A DNA stretch of 53,294 nucleotides, from NCBI GenBank assembly GCA_030043155.1, contig JASHYE010000326.1, forward strand, positions 1 to 53,294, in the 5' to 3' direction. The notes under the pieces are model-generated. The model searched no databases, was not told where the DNA came from, and worked only from the letters and a program-made list of their open reading frames with translations. Below are positions 36,622-44,729 of this stretch, piece after piece (the first letter of the stretch is position 1; each line of letters opens with the position of its first letter). The stretch comes from Candidatus Acidiferrales bacterium. GTDB taxonomy: Bacteria; Acidobacteriota; Terriglobia; Acidoferrales; UBA7541. A program made the translations under genes and the position numbers.

Positions 36622-38817
36622 TCATCCAGGAAAGATTCCTCTGAAGAGAAAGTCGCGCGCCGCACCGATCCTGCCGGTTCCGATAAGTAGGACTGCAAGA
36701 AGACTGAGGAGCACATATGCTGCATAGACATTTACGCGGCCACGATGCATCTTACGGAACTGGTTGGCCATCCAAAGAACGCCGGCAAGAATCGGCCGCG
36801 TCAGCATCCGGTCCAGGATGTGCTCCTGAACTTCTTCCAGGCGAATGGAGGTTCGAAAGTGCCCTCCGACAGTTTGCACCGTCTGACTCTTGACAGGTTT
36901 GAAAACGTTCTCAAAGAGCACACGGACGGGCGCGGAGAGTCCGGTGAAATTGTAGGTCATCTGCGGCAAAAGCCTTGGCAGCCCCCCTGCCCATGCGTTC
37001 TGTTTCTTCGCCTTTCTCTTTTGCGTGACGATGCGAAATACGATGTAGGTAAGTAAAAGAATCAGAGCGAACACGACAAGCATATACGTTGTGGACATGG
37101 CGAAGACCACTGGATTGCTGCTCCCGCCTTGATGCAACACCACGAGGCCGCGCCCTGGAAGAACTCGATGCCCCACCTGCGCGCCCAGATCATGGAAATC
37201 CGAAACGAACCCGCGGCTCAGATTCCCCGGAGCAAGCGGTGTTACATGGAAAAAATCCGGTACCAGTGCCTTCGCCGAGAACGTGTGGGTAATGGGTGAA
37301 ACAACACGATCAAGACTTGGAATGACGTATGTCGGAGCGATGCCGAGGAGCAGGCACAGTATCGCTAGCGCACCCATTCCCCACGTCGCAGAACGAGGTG
37401 CGGGTCGCGCATCTCGCGCGACGGCAGAATGAGGCATGCCAAGAAAACCAGAGGCGTAGATCATCAGGAAGCATGTTAAAGCGAGACCTGCAGCCAAGGT
37501 CAACATTGCTCCTGTGAACACAAAACAAAGCCGAACAGAGCCCGATGAGAGCTCCACAGAACGCAAAATCGATTGCAGTGTCAGCCACTCACTAACGAAT
37601 CCATTAAAGGGCGGAACGGAGCCAATGGACAATATTCCCACAAAGAACAGGAACGCCATCGCCGGCATTTGCCGTGACAAACCGCCGAGTTTGTTCAAAT
37701 CATGCGTGCCAGTCGAAGCTTCGATTCCTCCCGCACCTACGAACAGCAACGCCTTGTAAAGCGAGTGATTCGTCATGTGGTACAGGGAAGCGACGAACGC
37801 CATTCCCGCAAGGACGCTGTGTCCCGACTGCCAAAAAACGAGTCCCGCTCCCATTCCTGCGATAACAATGCCCATATTTTCGATCGAACTATGGGCCAGG
37901 GCACGCTTAAGATCTGTCTGTGTCGCTGCATAAACGATCCCCAAGATTGCTCCGAGAGCGCCTACTACAAGAGCGACAACCCCTGGCCCCGCTTCGGTGA
38001 CGGGAGCGAGTTTTGTATTCACAAGGAAGATTGCGTAAATCCCTAAATTAAGGGTGGCTCCAGAAAGCACGGGAGACAACGAGCGCGGGGCCACGGTGTG
38101 CGTATCAGGGAGCCATTGGTTCACAGGAACTAAGCCAGCTTTCACCCCAAAGCCGTAAAACGTCAGAAGAAAAATCAACCAGCGAGCCAGTTCACCGGCT
38201 CTATTGTTATCTGCCGCAATCGCTGCGAATGATGTATGTCCAGAATAGGCCGAGAGAATAAGCAAACCTATTATTCCAGCCAGCGAACCAACCTCGCTCA
38301 GCACCAGTGTAGAAAGGGCAGCTCGCATCGATCGATCACTCCCCGTCCCGAAAAGCACGAGGCCGTAAATCAAGGCTGAAACCACCTCCCACCAGAACGC
38401 AAACGTCAGCACATCTCCGGCGGCAATTACCATGACGATCGCGATATAGAACAGTTGAAACAATGCAAGGAATATACGATTACCGCCACGCTCTCCTTCG
38501 ACAGTTTTTGTCCGATCAGCATTGGAAAACGCGACGAAGGGGTAGCATGCTGCAAAGACGACCGCAGTTATAATGACGAACAGGCTTCCAAGCGGAGTCA
38601 GGTAGAGAGACAATGTTTCAGGGCCGAGTCTCCATAAACCGATCTGAAAGCCGGTCTGATGAACTAGCACCAGAACACCGCACGCCAGCAATACCGCCGA
38701 TTGGCCGAGCGTTAGTACCGTAATGACAAGGGCGCGCACATGACTTCGCCGGTTCACACAGACGACGATTCCGCAAGCACTCAGGAACAGAAACAGAATG
38801 AGAAGTCTGCCGGCCAT
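36622..38817 (-). CDS. hyfB: HyfB/NuoL-like membrane subunit, first copy
   Basis: The protein has 731 residues from ATG at 38817 (AAGGA six bases upstream; the TTG just before it is less likely). About 14-16 membrane helices; conserved channel parts include DLKRALAHSSIENMGIVIAG, GVKAGLVPVNQWLPDTH and NHSLYKALLFVGAGG. C-terminal residues (about 600-680) include a cytoplasmic stretch WAGGLPRLLPQMTYNFTGLSAPVRV typical of HyfB. Two such subunits in tandem, together with a HyfF-like one, give three antiporter-like channels in one complex, as in respiratory complex I. Confidence 0.9.
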   Translation of the reverse strand: MAGRLLILFLFLSACGIVVCVNRRSHVRALVITVLTLGQSAVLLACGVLVLVHQTGFQIGLWRLGPETLSLYLTPLGSLFVIITAVVFAACYPFVAFSNADRTKTVEGERGGNRIFLALFQLFYIAIVMVIAAGDVLTFAFWWEVVSALIYGLVLFGTGSDRSMRAALSTLVLSEVGSLAGIIGLLILSAYSGHTSFAAIAADNNRAGELARWLIFLLTFYGFGVKAGLVPVNQWLPDTHTVAPRSLSPVLSGATLNLGIYAIFLVNTKLAPVTEAGPGVVALVVGALGAILGIVYAATQTDLKRALAHSSIENMGIVIAGMGAGLVFWQSGHSVLAGMAFVASLYHMTNHSLYKALLFVGAGGIEASTGTHDLNKLGGLSRQMPAMAFLFFVGILSIGSVPPFNGFVSEWLTLQSILRSVELSSGSVRLCFVFTGAMLTLAAGLALTCFLMIYASGFLGMPHSAVARDARPAPRSATWGMGALAILCLLLGIAPTYVIPSLDRVVSPITHTFSAKALVPDFFHVTPLAPGNLSRGFVSDFHDLGAQVGHRVLPGRGLVVLHQGGSSNPVVFAMSTTYMLVVFALILLLTYIVFRIVTQKRKAKKQNAWAGGLPRLLPQMTYNFTGLSAPVRVLFENVFKPVKSQTVQTVGGHFRTSIRLEEVQEHILDRMLTRPILAGVLWMANQFRKMHRGRVNVYAAYVLLSLLAVLLIGTGRIGAARDFLFRGIFPG
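38386..38602 (-). repeat. Near-identical patch shared by the two HyfB-like genes (copy 2)
   Basis: Partner of 36126-36342, at an offset of 2260 bases. See that entry for the comparison. Confidence 0.85.
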
Positions 38818-38860
38818 CAATATTCCTTAGTTCTTCAAAAATCGAGATTAAAAGTGTGTC

Positions 38861-39604
38861 CTAGCCAAGCTCGCTCGTTATCGAGCGAGGCGGAACTCGC
38901 TCAACTGCAAGCAAAATCCCATGAAGAATCGCCAATGGCGGAGGCGGGCATCCCGGAACCACCACATCCACTGGAATGCATTTGTCAATCCCGCCCGCTG
39001 AGGCGAACGATGTTCCGAAAACTCCTCCCGAGATCGCGCAGACTCCCATTGCAATGACCCGCTTCGGTTCAGGCATCGCCTCGTAGACTTCCCGAAGCGG
39101 CTTTCTCATTGCATCCGAGAGCGGCCCCGCTGCAAGCAAAATGTCCGCTTGTCGCGGCGTAGCGGTCGTGAAGAACCCGAGGCGGTGCATGTTGTAGTAG
39201 GGATTGTTCAGCAAGCGTGCCTCACTCATGCACGCTCCGCATGCACCTGCATCCACAAACCGGATATGCAGCGACCGGCCAAATGCGCTCTTCAGGCGGC
39301 GATGAATATCTTCGGGCGCAAGTCGCGCGCCCCACTCGTATCCTTCGTTCCAATCCACAACTGCCGGTCCGTCTCGACGGCAGCGGCTGCAGAGAATGCA
39401 AGTGTGATAATCGACGTTCACCCCGCCAGCCGTCGGCGTGAAACAATCTTGCGGACAACGCTGCGCAACACTCTCCGCTAAATCTTGTGCCATTCTTGTT
39501 GCGACTGGACGGCCGGGACTCACGCCAGGATTCTCATCCGCAGCGGCGGGATAGCGGCTGCTCTTCAATCCTGTCGCCAATCCTCTTCCTAACCAATGCA
39601 GCAC
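38861..39604 (-). CDS. hyfI: HyfI/NuoB-like small subunit fused to a short ferredoxin-like domain
   Basis: The protein has 247 residues, GTG start with GGGGAG seven bases upstream. The N-terminal 95 residues hold RCPQDCF and CILCSRC, enough cysteines for one [4Fe-4S] cluster, and resemble a cut-down HycF/HyfH ferredoxin. The C-terminal 150 residues are NuoB-like, with the four cluster cysteines kept in CGACMSE, GVCAISGG and VPGCPPPP. So electron-carrying clusters remain although the neighbouring large subunit has no Ni-Fe site. I see no separate HyfH-type ferredoxin gene, which fits the fusion. Confidence 0.85.
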   Translation of the reverse strand: MLHWLGRGLATGLKSSRYPAAADENPGVSPGRPVATRMAQDLAESVAQRCPQDCFTPTAGGVNVDYHTCILCSRCRRDGPAVVDWNEGYEWGARLAPEDIHRRLKSAFGRSLHIRFVDAGACGACMSEARLLNNPYYNMHRLGFFTTATPRQADILLAAGPLSDAMRKPLREVYEAMPEPKRVIAMGVCAISGGVFGTSFASAGGIDKCIPVDVVVPGCPPPPLAILHGILLAVERVPPRSITSELG

Positions 39605-39616
39605 GAAAATTCTCCC

Positions 39617-41218
39617 CTAACGATCACACTCCGCATTCGACAAGCCAAACGTAGCCAGGATGATCGGAAAGTCCTGAAACCCAAACCCCTCTAGCGCAAT
39701 CCGAAAGGCCATCCAGTTCCGAAAGGATGGAGTCCGCACCCGATACCGCAAAACGCGACCCTCTTCATCCAAGCGCACCCAGTGCAAGGCCGCACCGATT
39801 GGCGCTTCGACCGCTCCGAAGCCTACCCCTCGTTTCACATTAACGGGTGCCCGGACCTCCCCAGCCTCCAACGACCCCGCTACTTTACGGATGAGCCGGA
39901 CCGATTCTGCTGCTTCTCTGAACAGAATCCGTAGCCGAGCATATCCGTCGCCTTCTGCTTCTGTGGGCACTTCAACCCTGAGCGCTTCATATTCCGCATA
40001 AGGAAACAGCACGCGAAAATCGCCCGCGCACCCTGAAGCTCGCGCGATAGGGCCAACCAATCCGTAGGCGCGTGCACTTTTCGCAGTGACGATTCCCACC
40101 TCTTCGATCCGATCCAAGAAGCTGCTCGAAAAGCGAAGTCCTTTCTCCAGTTCTGCGAGTCGCTTCTCTGCACCACTAACTTGCCCCGTGATCTCATGCG
40201 CTTCCGCTTCACTGATATCGATAGCAGTCCCTCCGGGACACACGGCGCCGAACAGGTAACGATGTCCCGTCACAACACAGGACAACCGAAGCAGTTCCTC
40301 ATCGACGATGGCGGCTTGGGCTTCTGCGACATCTAGTCCCGTCGAATGGCAAATAGCAGCAATATGTCCTACGTGATGCCGCAACCGTTCCAGTTCCGCA
40401 AACAGACACCGCAACTGGGCCGCGCGCCGGGGAACAGAACAGTTCGTGATGGCCTCGACAGCCTGACAAAACGCAAGCCCGTGGGCAAAAGCCGAGCTTC
40501 CCGAAAACCGTTCAGCCAACAGCAGCGCATCTTCTGCCCTTCGTCCTTCCGCGATCTTTTCGACGGCCCGATACTTATAAAAGAACCGCGGAACCACACG
40601 GATCATCTCTTCCCCAGTCGTTTCCAGGATGTATTGCGCCGATTCCGCGAAATCCGAAAATACCGGACCTATCGGCAACGCCATTGCACCGGGTGCTTCG
40701 ACAATAGGAGAAGGATATGCGGGCATGGGCGATCTGGATTCCGGCGCGCCTTGCGTAGTCGCAAATTCGCGGCGCATGGGGTTGACGCCTTCGGGCCAAT
40801 GCTCATGCAATACGAATTCGCCGAGTTTTGGGTGCCCGGAGAAACGCAATCCGAACAGATCCTCGGCTTCCCGCTCCTCCCAATCCGCTCCGTAGACGAG
40901 ATCGCTGATCGAAGGCGCCGGATCACTTCTCTCCGGCAGTCCGACAATGATTTGTGCCCGCCCCCTCCCGTGTGATTCGTGAAACAGGTAGGCAAGCTCC
41001 CATCCGTCCGTGGTTTGCTCCGGCACGATCGTGTCGAAGGCGCACCCCAAATCGTTTTGTAGCCATCCGACCAACTCTCTCAACCGGCTCGCAGGGCAAT
41101 CAAATCGGAAGTTCGTACGACTGTCGCGGCGGTCTTGTTTTGCCGCGACAGCAAATCGCTCTCGGGCAGCATCCCCGAGGAAGTTCCAGTTAATCGTCTC
41201 TGTCTGCACTTCACTCAT
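39617..41218 (-). CDS. hyfG: HyfG/HycE-like large subunit lacking Ni-Fe cysteines (Ehr type)
   Basis: The protein has 533 residues. The N-terminal part (about 1-150) is like NuoC (YGADWEEREAEDLFGLRFSGHP), and the rest is like the NuoD/hydrogenase large subunit (RVVPRFFYKYRAVEKIAEGR, HNVGH-like RHHVGHIA). Where hydrogenases have R-x-C-G-x-C, this protein reads RFSGSS (about 237-242); the C-terminal D-P-C-x-x-C is also absent (ends FPIILATFGLSNAECDR). It therefore cannot hold a Ni-Fe centre. It belongs with energy-converting-hydrogenase-related complexes, whose reaction is unknown. Confidence 0.9.
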   Translation of the reverse strand: MSEVQTETINWNFLGDAARERFAVAAKQDRRDSRTNFRFDCPASRLRELVGWLQNDLGCAFDTIVPEQTTDGWELAYLFHESHGRGRAQIIVGLPERSDPAPSISDLVYGADWEEREAEDLFGLRFSGHPKLGEFVLHEHWPEGVNPMRREFATTQGAPESRSPMPAYPSPIVEAPGAMALPIGPVFSDFAESAQYILETTGEEMIRVVPRFFYKYRAVEKIAEGRRAEDALLLAERFSGSSAFAHGLAFCQAVEAITNCSVPRRAAQLRCLFAELERLRHHVGHIAAICHSTGLDVAEAQAAIVDEELLRLSCVVTGHRYLFGAVCPGGTAIDISEAEAHEITGQVSGAEKRLAELEKGLRFSSSFLDRIEEVGIVTAKSARAYGLVGPIARASGCAGDFRVLFPYAEYEALRVEVPTEAEGDGYARLRILFREAAESVRLIRKVAGSLEAGEVRAPVNVKRGVGFGAVEAPIGAALHWVRLDEEGRVLRYRVRTPSFRNWMAFRIALEGFGFQDFPIILATFGLSNAECDR

Positions 41219-41232
41219 GTTCAGTCGGAACC

Positions 41233-42684
41233 TTAAATTCCTAATGCCCTGGCCGCGCCTTCAAACAAGCTTTGCAGCGAACTCGGGAGGTAAAAACCGA
41301 GAACTAGCATAGGGATAAATGCAATCACAATCGCCAAACCGCAAATGGTTGGGGATTTGTGCCCATTGAACTCGCCGCCTGAACCAAATACCATCGCCGT
41401 GATATGGAACGTAATTGCGCAAAAGGCTATCGCCACAAACAAAGCAAGCAAACCAACGACGATGTAGTGCTTCGAAAATACGGCGGCTCGAAAGATGAAG
41501 AATTCGCTAATGAAAACGGCGAACGGCGGCGCTCCGGCTATGCCAAGCCCGCCCAAAAGAAGGGCCACGGCAGTTCCGGGCGATCTGTGCATAATGCCTC
41601 TTACCTTCGCTACTTCCTGAGTTCCCGTTAAAATCAAAACCGCTCCTGCCGCGAAAAAGCACAGCGATTTTGTGAGCGTGTGCGCTGCGACCTGATAGAC
41701 GGCCGCAAAGTGAGCAGGAAAGCCTCCGAGTCCAACCGCGACCATGATGATTCCCATCTGCTCCACCGTTGAAGCGCCGAACATTCGTTTGTAGTCATGA
41801 ACGCGGATCAACACGAAAGCCGCCACTCCAACGGATACAAGTCCCACCGCGCAAAACCATGCCGACTGATTGGCAACATGGCTCGCCTGAAGCACCGGAA
41901 AAAGCCGCATCAGCACGTACAAGACAGTCGTGGTCTCGATCCCGGAAAGCAGCGCGCACACAGGCGCTGGCGCTTGGCTATGCGCGTCGGGAAGCCACGT
42001 GTGCAGCGGAACCAGTCCTACTTTCGTTCCAAACCCGACCAGACACAGAAGGAAGCCGAGCCACAGAATGGCAGGAGGAACGTGCGACGCTCCTTGCGAC
42101 AATCCTTGCCATGTGAAAGGCAGCTCTCCGCCAGCTTGCGTTCCCCAATAAAGCAGGAGAAAACCAAAAAGCCCAATGATTGCGCCCGCGCTTGTCAAAA
42201 TCACGTATTTCCACGCCGCTTCGAGTGCTTCTGGTGTATCCACGTACGCCACCAGATAAGCGGACATCAGCGTCGTGAGTTCAATCGCAACCCACACAAG
42301 CGTCAAATGTGCTAGCACCGGAGCGGACAGCATGGACAGGACGAACAGGTTGTAAAGCACGAAATAGCTTTGTACGCGGCGAACGCTATCCTCAGTCCCT
42401 CGATGAATCACGATATATCCATAGGAAAACAGGCTGGCGGTAAACGCAACAAATGCCACGAGCAGCACGATCACCGCTGACAAACTGTCGGCCACGAGGA
42501 AACCACGAACCGCTGTTATTGCTCCGAATCGCAGCACGAGTCGCGCGATATCCGCTGTGAGAATCAGCTCCGCCACGCATGCCGCAATCGTGATTTTTCC
42601 CGCGAAGCGCCCGGATTTTAGAGGTGTGGCAGATAAGATCGCGCCAGCGATCGGAACGAGCAACAAGAGAGCAAGAGGATTCAT
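41233..42684 (-). CDS. hyfF: HyfF/NuoN-like antiporter-type membrane subunit
   Basis: The protein has 483 residues with about 14 membrane helices. WVAIELTTLMSAYLVAY has the conserved glutamate, GTKVGLVPLHTWLPDAHSQAPAPV and the TLTKSLCFFAAGAV lysine are typical of proton-channel subunits of complex I and hydrogenase-4. It lies between hyfE and hyfG in unit D. It is of standard length with no visible defect. Confidence 0.92.
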   Translation of the reverse strand: MNPLALLLLVPIAGAILSATPLKSGRFAGKITIAACVAELILTADIARLVLRFGAITAVRGFLVADSLSAVIVLLVAFVAFTASLFSYGYIVIHRGTEDSVRRVQSYFVLYNLFVLSMLSAPVLAHLTLVWVAIELTTLMSAYLVAYVDTPEALEAAWKYVILTSAGAIIGLFGFLLLYWGTQAGGELPFTWQGLSQGASHVPPAILWLGFLLCLVGFGTKVGLVPLHTWLPDAHSQAPAPVCALLSGIETTTVLYVLMRLFPVLQASHVANQSAWFCAVGLVSVGVAAFVLIRVHDYKRMFGASTVEQMGIIMVAVGLGGFPAHFAAVYQVAAHTLTKSLCFFAAGAVLILTGTQEVAKVRGIMHRSPGTAVALLLGGLGIAGAPPFAVFISEFFIFRAAVFSKHYIVVGLLALFVAIAFCAITFHITAMVFGSGGEFNGHKSPTICGLAIVIAFIPMLVLGFYLPSSLQSLFEGAARALGI

Positions 42685-42687
42685 GGT

Positions 42688-43365
42688 CTAACGCTCTCCC
42701 AGCGCGGAAAGTTCCCCCACGCGCGTCGTTCCAAGCTTGCGATGAATTTGACGGATCAATAGCCCGAACACCAGAGCCATGATCGGCAAATCGACCGCAG
42801 CGGCAATTTCGGCCAGCGCCGGTAAGTGCGATGCGATAGCTGCTCCCGCAAAGAACACCGAGTTTTCCATCACAAGCAGACCCATCAGTTGCGCAATCGC
42901 TTCCCGGCGAACCGTCACTGTGAACATGCCAAGCAATACGCAAGCAATTCCCACGGGAAGATTCAGAATCGTAAACTCCGGCGCAGTGACCATGAAAAAC
43001 AGCCGTTCTGAAATAAAGAACCCAAAGAACACTAATCCCGCAGCCAGGATCAGTGACGTAGGGATCGTGACGACCTGATCGACTTCGCGCCTGCCGTAGA
43101 TTTCATCTCCCACCGTCAGTTTCAACACCCACGGCACACCAATGACTTTCGTCACGATCACGATTCCCGCGACGATGAGCAAATGCACGGAGTGAGTTCC
43201 GATCCCGATGGCAACGGCCGATGCCGCGAGCAATAAAGATTCCAGCACAAACAATCGCAACGTCGCCAGCATCTGCCGAGTCGCAACAATCGCCAGAGAT
43301 ACGAGGAAAAACAGGGCGCTCGCAAGAGCGTCAAATCCGACCAAAGCCTGATGTGGCGTCTGCAT
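42688..43365 (-). CDS. hyfE: HyfE-like small membrane subunit
   Basis: The protein has 225 residues and about six membrane helices. It resembles HyfE, which corresponds to the NuoK region of complex I in its C-terminal part (GLLVMENSVFFAGAAIASHLPALAEIAAAVDLP, with the glutamate in a membrane helix). It starts three bases after the hyfC-like stop, so the genes are tightly coupled. Hydrogenase-4-type operons carry this subunit, while the shorter formate hydrogenlyase-1 does not. Confidence 0.88.
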   Translation of the reverse strand: MQTPHQALVGFDALASALFFLVSLAIVATRQMLATLRLFVLESLLLAASAVAIGIGTHSVHLLIVAGIVIVTKVIGVPWVLKLTVGDEIYGRREVDQVVTIPTSLILAAGLVFFGFFISERLFFMVTAPEFTILNLPVGIACVLLGMFTVTVRREAIAQLMGLLVMENSVFFAGAAIASHLPALAEIAAAVDLPIMALVFGLLIRQIHRKLGTTRVGELSALGER

Positions 43366-43368
43366 TTC

Positions 43369-44319
43369 CTAAATCCCCACGAGGCTCGCGACCATCGCCA
43401 TCACACAAACAACAAATGAAGCTCCGAGAAATTCGTTGATCCGAAACAAGCGCAGTTTGGAGAGGTTCGATTCAATCGTGACCAGCAAGAGCACGAATAT
43501 GAGGAGCTTCACGAACACGAGTGGAATCGCAACCAGAATATCGGCGAAGCCTTTTCCGGACGCCAACCCCCAGGGCGTAACCAGCACATTGCAAAAAACG
43601 ACGGCTAGCACCATGAACTTCATCGCTCCAGCCCATTTCATCAGCGCAGCGCCTCGCCCGGAATATTCCAGGAACTTTGATTTTCCGATCATGGCCAACT
43701 CGAAATTCCCGTGCGGATTGTCAACGGGAATGCGGTTCTCGTCCGCAAGAAAGAGCATCAGAAACGCAATTACCGCGAGGATATGAGCAGGCCCCCAAAA
43801 AATCTGGCTCGAAAAAGACCAGCTTTTCTGAACGATGTAGGGAATCGTTGATCCCGCAACAAATGAGACCGTAAAGAACACCATCATGAACACGGGTTCA
43901 GCCAGAAAGCTCACCATGCGTGACCGGCTTGCGCCAATCGAGCCGTAAGGATTCGTCGTATCAACCGCCGCAAATGTCGTCAGCGCACCGCTCAGGGCAA
44001 ACAGAAAACCGACCGCCAGCATGTCGCCCATAAACGCGAAGAACAGAGGATAGTCCGTCAGCACCGGTATCAGCAGCGCGACAAAGATGGGCATTGCGAA
44101 TGCGAAATAGGGAGCGGCGCGAAATATCCATGAACTATGCGACGAGACAATCTCGTCTTTTTGAAGCAGCTTCCAAATATCTCTGTAAATCTGAAAGATG
44201 CTCGGGCCGCGTTTCGACTGCACCATCTCTTCCAGCCGCGCAAGAATGCCTTCGAGCAGCGGCGAAAGAAAGAGAACCGCTGTCACTTGGACCAAATTGA
44301 AAAGCAGGCTACGCCCCAT
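43369..44319 (-). CDS. hyfC: HyfC/NuoH-like membrane anchor subunit (first main gene of unit D)
   Basis: The protein has 316 residues and about eight membrane helices. It matches HyfC/HycD: LEEMVQSKRGPSIFQIYRDIWKLLQKDEIV near the N-terminus and ENRIPVDNPHGNFELAMIGKSKFLEYSGR in the middle, which in complex I line the quinone/soluble-arm junction. GGAGGAG ends three bases before ATG. It lies about 165 bases after riboswitch D. The connection between the cluster-bearing arm and the channel subunits should pass through this protein. Confidence 0.92.
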   Translation of the reverse strand: MGRSLLFNLVQVTAVLFLSPLLEGILARLEEMVQSKRGPSIFQIYRDIWKLLQKDEIVSSHSSWIFRAAPYFAFAMPIFVALLIPVLTDYPLFFAFMGDMLAVGFLFALSGALTTFAAVDTTNPYGSIGASRSRMVSFLAEPVFMMVFFTVSFVAGSTIPYIVQKSWSFSSQIFWGPAHILAVIAFLMLFLADENRIPVDNPHGNFELAMIGKSKFLEYSGRGAALMKWAGAMKFMVLAVVFCNVLVTPWGLASGKGFADILVAIPLVFVKLLIFVLLLVTIESNLSKLRLFRINEFLGASFVVCVMAMVASLVGI

Positions 44320-44461
44320 GCGCTCCTCCGAATGGCGCGATGTGCGCTACCGTTGAAATTCTGTGGGTAAATGCAGAATCGTTTGCGTCAGGAAAAGGCC
44401 GGAACACCGAAGGCCAACTTCTGTTGAGGCGCTGTTTTCCCTTTTGATTCACACCTATCAC
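44309..44461 (-). CDS. Possible 50-codon leader ORF in the 5' leader of fluoride unit D
   Basis: A GTG at 44461 opens an unbroken frame of 50 codons ending in TAG at 44309-44311, overlapping the HyfC-like start by 11 bases. AGGAG stands six bases before the GTG and lies in the 3' arm of the riboswitch hairpin, so it would be hidden without fluoride and free with fluoride. The peptide (begins VIGVNQKGKQRLNRS) matches nothing I know. It could serve only to couple translation to hyfC, or be chance. Confidence 0.3.
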   Translation of the reverse strand: MIGVNQKGKQRLNRSWPSVFRPFPDANDSAFTHRISTVAHIAPFGGAHGA

Positions 44462-44466
44462 GGCAT

Positions 44467-44544
44467 GCTCCTAGCCAAAACTTAACTAGGAGCCATCATC
44501 TGCCGGTAGTGCAAGGCAGCGGTTTAGGGCGGGACTCCTTCGCC
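44467..44544 (-). promoter_or_regulatory. Fluoride riboswitch D (crcB motif) controlling the Ehr-type complex
   Basis: The aptamer is 44486-44544 on the minus strand: P1 GGCG/CGCC, GGAGTC pairing with GGCTCC for the pseudoknot, CCTAAACCGC joining region, CTGCC/GGCAG stem-loop and GATGATGGCTCC. Downstream CTAGGAGC (44467-44474) is a perfect eight-base match to GCTCCTAG (44486-44493), an alternative hairpin that would break the pseudoknot. No U tract follows; instead the hairpin arm contains AGGAG. To my memory, formate-hydrogenlyase-like genes are among those reported downstream of crcB-motif RNAs. Confidence 0.88.
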
Positions 44545-44553
44545 ACTCGTCGT

Positions 44554-44581
44554 ATGATACTTACATCAGCCGCAAAGTCAA
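44554..44581 (-). promoter_or_regulatory. Promoter of fluoride unit D
   Basis: On the minus strand -35 TTGACT (44576-44581), 16-base spacer and -10 TATCAT (44554-44559). The predicted start near 44547 is three bases before the aptamer. The remaining 44582-44729 bases, to the NnrS stop, show no further feature. Confidence 0.75.
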
Positions 44582-44729
44582 ACGTGGTGATTTTTGGTTG
44601 ATTTCAATCCGCCACCAGGACCGCACGATTCCCTTAAGTCCGAGGCCACACCTTATCCCGAGTCCACAAACTCATGTCTGAGTATCGGCCCCAAACCTAA
44701 CAGGGAGTCGGCTCTAAAAAAATTTCGGC

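Noticed and set aside
34404..38817. Mrp-type Na+/H+ antiporter
   Set aside because: The NuoL-like genes are accompanied by HyfC, E, F, G and I relatives, and no MrpB-G genes are seen.
39617..41218. Calling the unit D complex a formate hydrogenlyase or hydrogenase
   Set aside because: The large subunit lacks all Ni-Fe ligand cysteines, and no formate dehydrogenase or hydrogenase maturation genes are in the window.
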